A stretch of 41,014 nucleotides of DNA from Subtercola sp. Z020. Lineage in GTDB: Bacteria; Actinomycetota; Actinomycetes; Actinomycetales; Microbacteriaceae. The notes below the pieces were generated by a model. The model ran no database searches. It saw nothing but the letters and a program-made list of their open reading frames with translations, and was not told where the DNA came from. The translations under genes were made by a program, and so were the position numbers. Positions 34,502 to 41,014 of this stretch are shown here, one piece after another (positions within the stretch are counted from its first letter, which is position 1; each line of letters begins with the position of its first letter). Location of the stretch: the NCBI RefSeq assembly GCF_002931235.1, contig NZ_PSTT01000030.1:1-41014 (forward strand), written 5' to 3'.

Positions 34502-36106
34502 ATGACTGAACACGATTCATCTTTCACCGGCGAGGCCGAAGAGGCAGCGACGCCCGCAAACCCGGGTGCCGAGCGCGCCGGCGGCGCCCGGAACACGACG
34601 GCGACACAGGATGCCGTCGGCCGCGTTCTCGCGCGCTCAGAGGCCCGATCATCCGGCTACGCCCTGTTCTCGCCCGGCAGTGCGCAGGCGCTCGCCCGCC
34701 CAGAGGCCCGCCAGAGCGGGATGCCCGGGGCCAACCACGACGGCGACCAGTTCGATCTCGCCGACCGCCAGGCCCTCCGCCGCGTGGCCGGCCTCTCGAC
34801 CGAGCTCGAAGACGTCACCGAGGTCGAGTACCGGCAGCTGCGCCTCGAGAATGTGGTGCTGATCGGCGTCTACACGCAGGGCACCCTGACCGACGCCGAG
34901 AACTCGCTGCACGAGCTCGCCGCCCTCGCCGAGACGGCCGGCGCTGTCGTGCTCGACGGGCTGTTGCAGCGACGCCCGAACCCCGACCCCAGCACCTACT
35001 TCGGCAAGGGCAAGGCAGAGGAGCTCGCCGGCGTCGTGAAGGCGCTCGGCGCCGACACCGTCATCGCCGACAGCGAGCTCGCGCCCAGCCAGCGGCGTGC
35101 GCTCGAAGACATCGTGAAGGTGAAGGTGATCGACCGCACGGCCGTCATCCTCGACATTTTCAGCCAGCACGCGAAGAGCCGGGAGGGCAAGGCGCAGGTC
35201 GAACTCGCCCAGCTCGAGTACCTCCTGCCCCGGCTTCGCGGGTGGGGTGAGTCGATGTCCCGCCAGGCCGGTGGCCAGGTCGGTGGCGCCAGTTCGGGCA
35301 TGGGTTCCCGTGGCCCGGGTGAGACGAAGATCGAGCTCGACCGTCGTCGCATCCACACCCGTATGTCGCGCCTGCGCAAGCAGATCGCGGCGATGAAGCC
35401 TGCGCGCGAGGCGAAGCGGGCGAACCGCAAGCGCAACACCGTTCCCTCGGTGGCGATCGCGGGGTACACGAACGCCGGCAAGTCCTCGCTGCTGAACCGC
35501 ATCACCGGTGCGGGCCTCCTGGTCGAGAACGCCCTGTTCGCGACTCTGGATGCCACGGTGCGCCGCACACAGACCGGCGACGGCCGCGAATTCACGTTCG
35601 TCGACACCGTCGGCTTCGTGCGGAGCCTGCCCACGCAGCTGGTGGAGGCGTTCCGCTCCACGCTCGAAGAGGTCGCCGACGCCGACGTCATCGTGCACGT
35701 GGTCGACGGCTCACACCCCGACCCCGCGAGCCAGCTCGCGACCGTGCGCGACGTGATCGGCGAGGCGGGCGCCCGCGACATCCCCGAGCTCGTCGTCTTC
35801 AACAAGAGCGACCTCGTCTCAGAGAGCGACCGCATCGTGCTGCGCGGGCTCGAGCCGCATTCGGTCTTCGTTTCGGCGCGCACCGGTGAGGGCATCGACG
35901 AGCTGCTCGCGACCCTCGACCGCATGCTGCCGACTCCCTCGATCGAGGTCGACGTACTGCTGCCCTACGACCGCGGCGACCTCGTGTCGCAGATGCACGA
36001 GCACAGCACGGTGCTGAGCACGGAGTACGAAGAGGGCGGCACGCACGTGCGCGCTCTCGTCACCCCCGAGATCGAATCGCAGCTGCAGGATTACGCGACC
36101 CACTAG
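34502..36106 (+). CDS. hflX: GTPase HflX
   Basis: Ribosome-splitting GTPase important in stress. 534 aa, longer than enterobacterial HflX because of a charged N-terminus of about 110 residues. The HflX N-domain includes LRLENVVLIGVYTQGTLTDAENSLHEL, DGLLQRRPNPDPSTYFGKGKA and RTAVILDIFSQHAKSREGKAQ. QLEYLLPRLRGWG and the GPGETKIELDRR linker lead to the G domain, with G1 GYTNAGKSSLLN, DTVGFVRSLPTQLVEAFRSTLEE and NKSDL. ATG 34502 is used rather than the in-frame TTG 34493, which lies in the -10 box. Confidence 0.95.
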   Translation: MTEHDSSFTGEAEEAATPANPGAERAGGARNTTATQDAVGRVLARSEARSSGYALFSPGSAQALARPEARQSGMPGANHDGDQFDLADRQALRRVAGLSTELEDVTEVEYRQLRLENVVLIGVYTQGTLTDAENSLHELAALAETAGAVVLDGLLQRRPNPDPSTYFGKGKAEELAGVVKALGADTVIADSELAPSQRRALEDIVKVKVIDRTAVILDIFSQHAKSREGKAQVELAQLEYLLPRLRGWGESMSRQAGGQVGGASSGMGSRGPGETKIELDRRRIHTRMSRLRKQIAAMKPAREAKRANRKRNTVPSVAIAGYTNAGKSSLLNRITGAGLLVENALFATLDATVRRTQTGDGREFTFVDTVGFVRSLPTQLVEAFRSTLEEVADADVIVHVVDGSHPDPASQLATVRDVIGEAGARDIPELVVFNKSDLVSESDRIVLRGLEPHSVFVSARTGEGIDELLATLDRMLPTPSIEVDVLLPYDRGDLVSQMHEHSTVLSTEYEEGGTHVRALVTPEIESQLQDYATH

Positions 36107-36146
36107 CCGTGCCCGCGTGTGCGGCGCCGCGGCGCCGCGCCCGGCG

Positions 36147-36266
36147 TGCGGTATAGCCCGCCCCCGCGCGCGGCGTGCGGTGTGGCCGCCCCTGCGCGCG
36201 GCCTGCGGTGCGGCCGGCCCCGCGCGCAGTCTGCGGTGTGCCCCAACCCGCGGCGCGGCCTGCGGT
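36147..36266. repeat. Degenerate 28/29-bp GC-rich tandem repeat
   Basis: TGCGGT recurs at 36147, 36176, 36204, 36232 and 36261, spaced 29, 28, 28 and 29 bases. Between anchors the units read approximately GTGGCCGCCCC then GCGCGCGGC. Five diverged copies lie just after hflX. Confidence 0.85.
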
Positions 36267-36312
36267 GTGGCTCGCCCCGCGGCCACGGCCGGCTCGCGAC
36301 ACCGTCACTTCC

Positions 36313-36348
36313 GGGCGAGAGCGTCACCTCTACGTGACGCTTTCGCCC
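36313..36348. terminator. Strong hairpin between convergent hflX and lexA
   Basis: GGGCGAGAGCGTCAC (36313-36327), loop CTCTAC, and GTGACGCTTTCGCCC (36334-36348): a 15-bp stem with a single G-T wobble. It probably terminates one or both convergent transcripts although it has no T run. Confidence 0.65.
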
Positions 36349-36419
36349 GCACCTGTCCGTCTCGCGGCTGACGCTCGTGGCGTGACGTCCGGCCGCCCCG
36401 CCGGGCCAGCCACCAGCGA

Positions 36420-36485
36420 GCGATGGCGCCCTCGGGGCGGATCCAGCAGCTAGCGATGCCGCCCTCGGGGCGGATCCACCAGTTA
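36420..36485. repeat. 33-bp tandem duplication over the lexA stop codon
   Basis: Copies at 36420-36452 and 36453-36485 differ at a few positions. On the lexA strand each begins with a stop codon in the same frame (TAA in the inner copy, TAG in the outer). Each contains the small hairpin sequence CCGCCCTCGGGGCGG or a one-base variant. Confidence 0.85.
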
Positions 36486-37190
36486 CACCGAGCGGAGAAC
36501 CGCCACGACCTTGCCGAGCACCGTCGCGTAGTCGCCGAGGATCGGTTCGAAGTTCGAGTTGCGGGGGAGCAGCCAGGTGTGGCCGTCGCGCTGGCGGAAC
36601 ACCTTGACGGTTGCCTCGTCGTCGAGCATCGCCGCGACGATGTCGCCGTTCTCGGCCGTCGCCTGCGTTCTGACGACCACCCAGTCGCCGTCGCAGATGG
36701 CAGCGTCGATCATCGACTCGCCAACGACCTTCAACATGAACAGCTCGCCCTTGCCCACCAGCTGGCGGGGCAGGGGGTAGACCTCCTCGACCTGCTGCTC
36801 GGCGGTGATCGGGATGCCGGCCGCGATGCGGCCGACGAGCGGCACGAGGGCGACGTCGCCGTGCGGCGTGGGGGAGTCGCTGGTCACGCTGTCGCTCTTC
36901 GGGATGTCGATCAGCACCTCGAGCGCCCGCGGGCGGTTCGGGTCGCGGCGCAGGTACCCGCTCAACTCGAGCTGGTTCAGCTGGTGGGTGACGCTCGACA
37001 GCGAGGCCAGCCCGACGGCGTCGCCGATCTCGCGCATGCTCGGCGGGTAACCCTGGCTGTTCACGGCCTCTGAGATGACCTCGAGAATCGCCAGCTGCTT
37101 CTCGCTGAGGGACTTCCGTCGCCGGGTGCCACCCCGTTCGCCGGCTTCGCCGTTCTCTCTACGTGCACGGGGGAGGCGTTCGCTCGCCAT
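36483..37190 (-). CDS. lexA: SOS repressor LexA
   Basis: Repressor of the DNA damage regulon that cleaves itself when RecA is activated. 235 aa. The winged HTH spans residues 28-92 ([36 protein letters not shown]). The scissile bond is Ala124-Gly125 in VGRIAAGIP, with catalytic Ser159 in [15 protein letters not shown] and Lys196 in EATVKVF. A basic N-terminal extension of about 25 residues precedes the HTH, as in other actinobacteria. AGGA lies upstream of the ATG. The upstream region carries a LexA box, so it is autoregulated. Confidence 0.97.
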   Translation of the reverse strand: MASERLPRARRENGEAGERGGTRRRKSLSEKQLAILEVISEAVNSQGYPPSMREIGDAVGLASLSSVTHQLNQLELSGYLRRDPNRPRALEVLIDIPKSDSVTSDSPTPHGDVALVPLVGRIAAGIPITAEQQVEEVYPLPRQLVGKGELFMLKVVGESMIDAAICDGDWVVVRTQATAENGDIVAAMLDDEATVKVFRQRDGHTWLLPRNSNFEPILGDYATVLGKVVAVLRSV

Positions 37191-37293
37191 CGGGTACTCA
37201 TTCCTGTGCTGGTGAACCCGATGTCAGTGGCTCCGTGTTGGATGCATTCAGGAGGCAGTGTCAGTGGGTGCTGGTTCGATCGAGACAATCGAA

Positions 37294-37333
37294 ACTGTAT
37301 CGAACACGGCCTGCTTTCCAAACACCTGTTCGA
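37294..37333 (-). promoter_or_regulatory. lexA promoter with SOS box
   Basis: On the minus strand the SOS box TCGAAC-AGGT-GTTTGG (37333-37318; 10 of 12 positions) overlaps the -35 TTGGAA (37321-37316). TACAGT (37299-37294) follows after 16 bases. Predicted start is near 37287, giving a leader of about 97 bases. Confidence 0.6.
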
Positions 37334-37364
37334 GTGTGTCGCGAGATTCGCGCCACATTCGGGC

Positions 37365-37396
37365 TTGAATATTCGAACATTCGAAGATACATTCGG
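37365..37396 (+). promoter_or_regulatory. Promoter of the LysM gene with SOS box
   Basis: TTGAAT (37365-37370) and TACATT (37388-37393) are 17 bases apart. The SOS box TCGAAG-ATAC-ATTCGG (37381-37396; 9 of 12 positions) covers the -10. It faces away from lexA, so the divergent pair has one LexA box per promoter. Confidence 0.6.
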
Positions 37397-37476
37397 AACA
37401 CAGCTTCGCATGCGGCCCTCCCGGCCGAGGGTCGCATGCGAATCCTGCACCAGACAGAAGATCCCAGGAGATCGTC

Positions 37477-37842
37477 ATGACTGCACTACTGATCACAGAG
37501 GCCCCGCGCGTCGAGGCTCCCCGCGTACGCCTGCACCTCACCCGACGCGGCCGCGCTGTCGTCGCGACCCTCGCAGCCCTGCCGCTCATCGCAGCGCTGG
37601 CGGCCTTCGCCGTCTTCGGCGGGGGAGCAGCCATCGCCGGGGCAGACTCCGCCCCCGTCGACTTCAGCTATGTCACCGTGCACTCCGGCCAGAGCCTCTG
37701 GTCGATCGCCTCGGGCCTCGACGCCTCGGCCGACACCCGTGACGTCATCGCCGAGATCGTGAGCCTGAACCAGTTGCCCTCCTCCGAGGTGCAGCCCGGC
37801 CAGCGTCTCGCCATCCCGACGAAGTACGCCCCCGCCGAGTAG
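37477..37842 (+). CDS. LysM-domain membrane protein, SOS cell-division inhibitor-like
   Basis: 121-aa protein: a basic N-terminus (RLHLTRRGRAVV), one transmembrane helix (about residues 28-55, ATLAALPLIAALAAFAVFGG) and an extracytoplasmic LysM domain (about 63-115) with YVTVHSGQSLWSIASGL and LNQLPSSEVQPGQRLAIP, expected to bind peptidoglycan. The same arrangement, a LysM gene divergent from lexA, is known for mycobacterial Rv2719c (ChiZ) and is analogous to corynebacterial DivS and Bacillus YneA, which delay division after DNA damage. I infer that role from position and SOS box, not from sequence identity. AGGAGA precedes the ATG. Confidence 0.82.
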   Translation: MTALLITEAPRVEAPRVRLHLTRRGRAVVATLAALPLIAALAAFAVFGGGAAIAGADSAPVDFSYVTVHSGQSLWSIASGLDASADTRDVIAEIVSLNQLPSSEVQPGQRLAIPTKYAPAE

Positions 37843-37874
37843 CGCAGCCCACCTCGGGCTGGGTCGACGGCCGG

Positions 37875-37880
37875 TAAACT
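37875..37880 (+). promoter_or_regulatory. Leaderless -10 element of hisC
   Basis: TAAACT ends 6 bases before the GTG at 37887. It is the likely main promoter of the his genes. Confidence 0.6.
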
Positions 37881-37886
37881 CGTGGG

Positions 37887-39017
37887 GTGAGTTCACTAGC
37901 CGACCTTCCCATCCGCGACGACCTTCGGGGGCTGACGCCGTACGGCGCACCTGAGCTCAAGGTGAAGGTCGCGCTGAACGTCAACGAGAACACGCACCCT
38001 ATTCCCGAAGACGTCGCCCGCTCCATCATCGAGGCGGTGGCGCTCGAACTCCGCACGGTGAACCGGTACCCCGATCGCGAGTTCGTGCGACTCCGCGATA
38101 GCCTGGCCGGGTACCTGAATGCCGCGCTCATCGAGGAGTCCGCGGCATCCGGCCTGCCCGTCACCGCCCTCACCCGCGATAACATCTGGGCCGCCAACGG
38201 TTCGAACGAGATCCTCCAGCAGATCATGCAGGCGTTCGGCGGCCCGGGTCGCTCGGTGCTGGGCTTTCCACCCACGTACTCGATGCACTCGATCATCGCT
38301 GCCGGCACCGGCACCGAGTGGATCGCCGGCGAGCGGGACGACGACTTCGAGATCTCCCCGGCCACTGCCGTCGAGTGGATCGAGCGCACCGACCCCGACC
38401 TCGTGTTCTTCTGCGCACCCAACAACCCGACGGGCACACCGCTGCCCTTGGAGACGATCGCCGCAGCTTACGATGCGACCGACAAGATCGTCGTCGTCGA
38501 CGAGGCCTACGCCGAGTTCGGCCCGGCGGGGGAGCCGACAGCCCTCTCGCTGCTGGAGGGCCGCGAGCGACTGATCGTCTCGCGCACCATGAGCAAGGCG
38601 TTCGCCTTCGCCGGCGCCCGGCTCGGCTACCTCGCCGCAGACCCCGCCGTCAGCGACGCCCTGCGACTCGTGCGCCTGCCGTATCACCTCTCCGCGCTGA
38701 CCCAGGCTGCCGCCACAGCTGCCCTGGCGCACGCGCCCGAGATGCTCGCGATGGTCGACGACATCAAATCCCAGCGCGATCGCATGGTCGCCCGGTTGAC
38801 CGAGCTCGGGTACAGCCCCTACCCGACCACCTCCAACTTCGTGCTGTTCGGAGGGGTACCCGACGCTCACCGCATGTTCGAGCAGTTGCTCGAACGCGAG
38901 GTGATCATCCGCGACCTCGGCATTCCCGGGCACCTCCGGGTCAGTGCGGGAACAGCGGCCGAGACGACGGCCTTCCTCGACGCCGTCGAAGCGATCACCG
39001 TCGCCACCCCCCGATAG
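37887..39017 (+). CDS. hisC: Histidinol-phosphate aminotransferase
   Basis: PLP enzyme converting imidazole-acetol phosphate to histidinol phosphate. 376 aa. Family marks are [70 protein letters not shown], and the Schiff-base lysine Lys237 in [18 protein letters not shown], with [10 protein letters not shown] at the end. HisC rather than another aminotransferase is supported by hisB, hisH and hisA directly downstream. It follows the LysM gene by 44 bases with its own leaderless promoter. Confidence 0.95.
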   Translation: MSSLADLPIRDDLRGLTPYGAPELKVKVALNVNENTHPIPEDVARSIIEAVALELRTVNRYPDREFVRLRDSLAGYLNAALIEESAASGLPVTALTRDNIWAANGSNEILQQIMQAFGGPGRSVLGFPPTYSMHSIIAAGTGTEWIAGERDDDFEISPATAVEWIERTDPDLVFFCAPNNPTGTPLPLETIAAAYDATDKIVVVDEAYAEFGPAGEPTALSLLEGRERLIVSRTMSKAFAFAGARLGYLAADPAVSDALRLVRLPYHLSALTQAAATAALAHAPEMLAMVDDIKSQRDRMVARLTELGYSPYPTTSNFVLFGGVPDAHRMFEQLLEREVIIRDLGIPGHLRVSAGTAAETTAFLDAVEAITVATPR

Positions 39018-39020
39018 ACT
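39015..39020 (+). promoter_or_regulatory. -10 element of hisB overlapping the hisC stop codon
   Basis: TAGACT (39015-39020) lies 7 bases before the hisB ATG. Its first three bases are the hisC TAG stop. No ribosome binding site precedes hisB, so a separate leaderless start is likely. Confidence 0.55.
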
Positions 39021-39027
39021 TTTCGCC

Positions 39028-39636
39028 ATGTCGACTGAACCCCGCACGGCCACCCTCTCCCGTGAGACCAGCGAGTCGAGCATCCGGCTCTCGCTGAACC
39101 TCGACGGAACAGGCGTCTCGACCGTCGACACCAGCGTTCCCTTCTACAACCACCTTCTCACCGCGTTCGCGAAGCACTCCCTGACCGACCTCACCGTCAC
39201 GGCGACCGGTGACACCGACATCGATGTGCACCACACCGTCGAAGACATCGGCATCGTTCTCGGCCAGGCGATCCGACAGGCGCTCGGCGACAAGAGCGGC
39301 ATCTCCCGGTTCGGCGACGCCCTCGTGCCTCTCGACGAGGCGCTGGTGCAGGCCGTCGTCGACATCTCGGGGCGGCCGTTCCTCGTGCACTCCGGCGAGC
39401 CGGCCGGCTTCGAGTTCCACCTGATCGGCGGTCACTTCACGGGTTCGATGGTGCGCCACGTCTTCGAGGCGATTACCTTCCACGCCGGGCTCACCGTGCA
39501 CGTCACCGTGCTCGGTGGCCGTGACCCGCACCACATCGCCGAGGCCGAGTTCAAGGCCTTCGCGCGGGCGTTCCGCTTCGCCAAGCAGCTCGACCCGTTC
39601 GTCTCCGGCATCCCCTCCACCAAAGGTGCGTTGTGA
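39028..39636 (+). CDS. hisB: Imidazoleglycerol-phosphate dehydratase
   Basis: Manganese enzyme dehydrating imidazoleglycerol phosphate. 202 aa, monofunctional; no histidinol-phosphatase domain is fused. Metal-binding repeats are visible as [13 protein letters not shown] and [17 protein letters not shown], with [15 protein letters not shown] and ISGRPFLV between. ATG 39028 begins the [18 protein letters not shown]-terminus; the open frame upstream is inside hisC. It ends in a 4-base GTGA overlap with hisH. Confidence 0.96.
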   Translation: MSTEPRTATLSRETSESSIRLSLNLDGTGVSTVDTSVPFYNHLLTAFAKHSLTDLTVTATGDTDIDVHHTVEDIGIVLGQAIRQALGDKSGISRFGDALVPLDEALVQAVVDISGRPFLVHSGEPAGFEFHLIGGHFTGSMVRHVFEAITFHAGLTVHVTVLGGRDPHHIAEAEFKAFARAFRFAKQLDPFVSGIPSTKGAL

Positions 39637-40265
39637 CCGCGAAGAGCGTGGTCGTGCTCGACTACGGGAGCGGCAACGTGCACTCGGCGGTCAAAGCGCT
39701 CGAGGCGGTCGGGGCATCCGTCGAACTGACCGGTGATCGCCGGCGTGCGGCTGAGGCCGACGGACTGCTCGTGCCCGGCGTCGGTGCGTTCAGCTCCGTC
39801 ATCACGGCGCTCGAAGCGGTGCGCGGCGGTGAGCTCATCGACCGACGCCTTGCGGGTGGCCGACCCGTTCTCGGCATCTGCGTCGGCATGCAGGTGCTCT
39901 TCGGCCGCGGGGTCGAGCGCGGCGTCGAGCGCGAGGGCCTCGGTGAGTGGCCGGGAACCGTCGACGAGCTGCGGGCGGATGTTCTGCCGCACATGGGCTG
40001 GAATACCGTGCGCGCGCCCGAAGACTCGCAGCTGTTCGCGGGCCTCGGCCACGAGCGCTTCTACTTCGTGCACAGCTACGCCGCCCAGAAGTGGGAACTC
40101 GAGGTGCAGCCCCCCCTCCCCGCCGCCCGGGTCACCTGGGCAGACCACGGCGGCGAGTTCATCGCGGCCGTCGAGAACGGCCCGCTCTCGGCCACCCAGT
40201 TCCACCCCGAGAAGTCCGGTGACGCCGGCATGCACCTGCTCGAGAACTGGCTGGCCACCCTCTAG
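39633..40265 (+). CDS. hisH: Imidazole glycerol phosphate synthase, glutaminase subunit
   Basis: Class I glutamine amidotransferase that feeds ammonia to HisF. 210 aa. [17 protein letters not shown] opens the protein, the nucleophile is Cys83 in [13 protein letters not shown], and His191 and Glu193 in QFHPEKSG complete the triad. PHMGWNTV and FYFVHSYAA are typical. It starts on GTG within the hisB stop and is translationally coupled. hisA follows after 64 bases. Confidence 0.96.
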   Translation: MTAKSVVVLDYGSGNVHSAVKALEAVGASVELTGDRRRAAEADGLLVPGVGAFSSVITALEAVRGGELIDRRLAGGRPVLGICVGMQVLFGRGVERGVEREGLGEWPGTVDELRADVLPHMGWNTVRAPEDSQLFAGLGHERFYFVHSYAAQKWELEVQPPLPAARVTWADHGGEFIAAVENGPLSATQFHPEKSGDAGMHLLENWLATL

Positions 40266-40329
40266 CCCGGTCGCATCCGCTCCGCCCGCCCCTCACCCAG
40301 CGCCCACCCCGCCACCGAAGGACACCCGA

Positions 40330-41014
40330 ATGACCGACACCGCCCCCGCGCTCGAACTGCTGCCCGCGGTCGACATCTCGAACGGCCAGGCCGTGCGCCT
40401 CACCCAGGGCCAGGCCGGCACGGAGACCAACCACGGCGACCCGGCAGACGCCGCCGCCGACTGGGTCGCGCAGGGCGCCGAGTGGATCCACCTCGTCGAC
40501 CTCGACGCCGCTTTCGGCCGCGGATCGAACGTCGACGTCATTCGCCGCGTCATCGCCGAGGCCCAGAGCATCAAGATCGAGCTCTCCGGCGGCATCCGCG
40601 ACGACGCCTCGCTCGAGAACGCCCTCGAGAGCGGAGCCACGCGGGTCAACCTCGGAACGGCCGCCCTCGAGAACCCCGACTGGGCCGCCGCCGCCATTGC
40701 GCGCCACGGCGACGCGATCGCCGTCGGCCTCGACGTGCGCGGCACCACGCTCGCCGCCCGCGGCTGGACCGAAGACGGCGGAGACCTCTGGGAGGTTCTC
40801 GCGCGCCTCGAAGACGCCGGCTGCGCCCGCTACGTCGTCACCGACGTCACCAAAGACGGCACCCTCAAGGGCCCGAACGTCGACCTCCTGCGCCAGGTCA
40901 TGGAGCGCACCGACAAGCCCGTGGTCGCCTCGGGCGGCATCTCGAGCCTCGCCGATCTCGTCGAACTCCGTGCGCTCGTGCCCGCAGGCCTCGAGGGTGC
41001 GATCGTCGGCCGCG
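40330..41014 (+). CDS. hisA: Phosphoribosyl isomerase HisA/PriA (3 prime end outside window)
   Basis: TIM-barrel isomerase acting on ProFAR in histidine synthesis. In most actinobacteria without trpF it also isomerises phosphoribosylanthranilate (PriA). About 228 residues are visible and the frame stays open at the window edge. [17 protein letters not shown], the phosphate-binding [36 protein letters not shown] and [13 protein letters not shown] are present, with catalytic Asp in VDIS and TDVTKDG. GAAGGA precedes the ATG. Whether it is bifunctional depends on the absence of trpF, which cannot be seen here. Confidence 0.95.
   Translation, partial: MTDTAPALELLPAVDISNGQAVRLTQGQAGTETNHGDPADAAADWVAQGAEWIHLVDLDAAFGRGSNVDVIRRVIAEAQSIKIELSGGIRDDASLENALESGATRVNLGTAALENPDWAAAAIARHGDAIAVGLDVRGTTLAARGWTEDGGDLWEVLARLEDAGCARYVVTDVTKDGTLKGPNVDLLRQVMERTDKPVVASGGISSLADLVELRALVPAGLEGAIVGR

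Larger units (their letters stand above)
36107..36482. other. Gene-free region between hflX and lexA
   Basis: 376 bases without a credible gene. It holds, in order, a very GC-rich 28/29-bp degenerate repeat array (36147-36266), a 15-bp-stem hairpin (36313-36348) and the first copy of a 33-bp duplication that extends into the lexA stop codon. Apparent open frames on both strands are short, repetitive and Arg/Ala/Pro-rich. Confidence 0.85.

Noticed and set aside
37273-37386. Several further TTCGA/TCGAA half sites between lexA and the LysM gene
   Set aside because: Checked against TCGAAC-N4-GTTCGA; the partner half sites match at two or fewer positions, so only the two boxes listed are called.
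1-41014. Mobile elements, tRNA or rRNA genes, CRISPR arrays
   Set aside because: No transposase, integrase, cloverleaf with CCA-adjacent arms, rRNA signature or regularly spaced direct repeats with unique spacers was seen.

Overview
This window is a chromosomal stretch of a high-GC actinobacterium. Gene order (comEC-holA-rpsT, lepA-hemW-hrcA-dnaJ-rsmE, phoH-ybeY-era, ftsK-pgsA-pncC-clgR-recA-recX-miaB-miaA-dapF-hflX-lexA, hisCBHA), TCGAAC-type SOS boxes and many leaderless promoters fit Actinomycetota, most likely Microbacteriaceae. I cannot name a genus from sequence alone. Almost everything is conserved housekeeping DNA. I see no tRNA, rRNA, insertion sequence, prophage or CRISPR array.

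Layout. 1-4227: competence/DNA-import channel gene comEC, DNA polymerase III delta gene holA, and a shared bidirectional terminator facing rpsT. 4401-10597: an aminotransferase, an NAD(P)-binding epimerase-like gene on the minus strand, lepA, a DUF1990 gene and the heme chaperone gene hemW, which ends in a 15-bp minisatellite. 10613-14224: a DUF4870 membrane protein, then hrcA-dnaJ under a CIRCE operator, then rsmE. 14273-18365: a tightly overlapping HIT-phoH-ybeY-corC-like-era operon with a palindromic candidate operator. 18389-21160: dapA and the RNase J gene. 21279-22962: three small exported proteins that look like diverged paralogues. This is the only accessory-looking part of the window and the best candidate for something undescribed.

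23015-27867: ftsK, pgsA, pncC, a ClgR-like regulator and a DUF3046 gene. 27872-32923: SOS-controlled recA-recX, then the tRNA-A37 modification pair miaB-miaA. 32940-36106: dapF, a methyltransferase and hflX. 36147-37842: repeat-rich DNA, then lexA divergent from a LysM membrane protein, with a LexA box at each promoter. 37875-41014: hisC-hisB-hisH-hisA; hisA runs off the end.

Themes. DNA damage response genes (recA, recX, lexA and the LysM cell-division-inhibitor-like gene) share SOS boxes. Protein and RNA quality control (hrcA, dnaJ, clgR, RNase J, ybeY, phoH) and ribosome function (lepA, era, hflX, rsmE, rpsT, miaA, miaB) dominate the rest. Lysine/peptidoglycan precursor synthesis (dapA, dapF) and histidine synthesis complete the set. 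Ten genes have a TANNNT -10 hexamer 6 to 9 bases before the start codon, which predicts leaderless or nearly leaderless mRNAs. Several housekeeping proteins (ComEC, FtsK, RecX, MiaA, HemW) carry Ala/Pro/Glu-rich low-complexity insertions or extensions.
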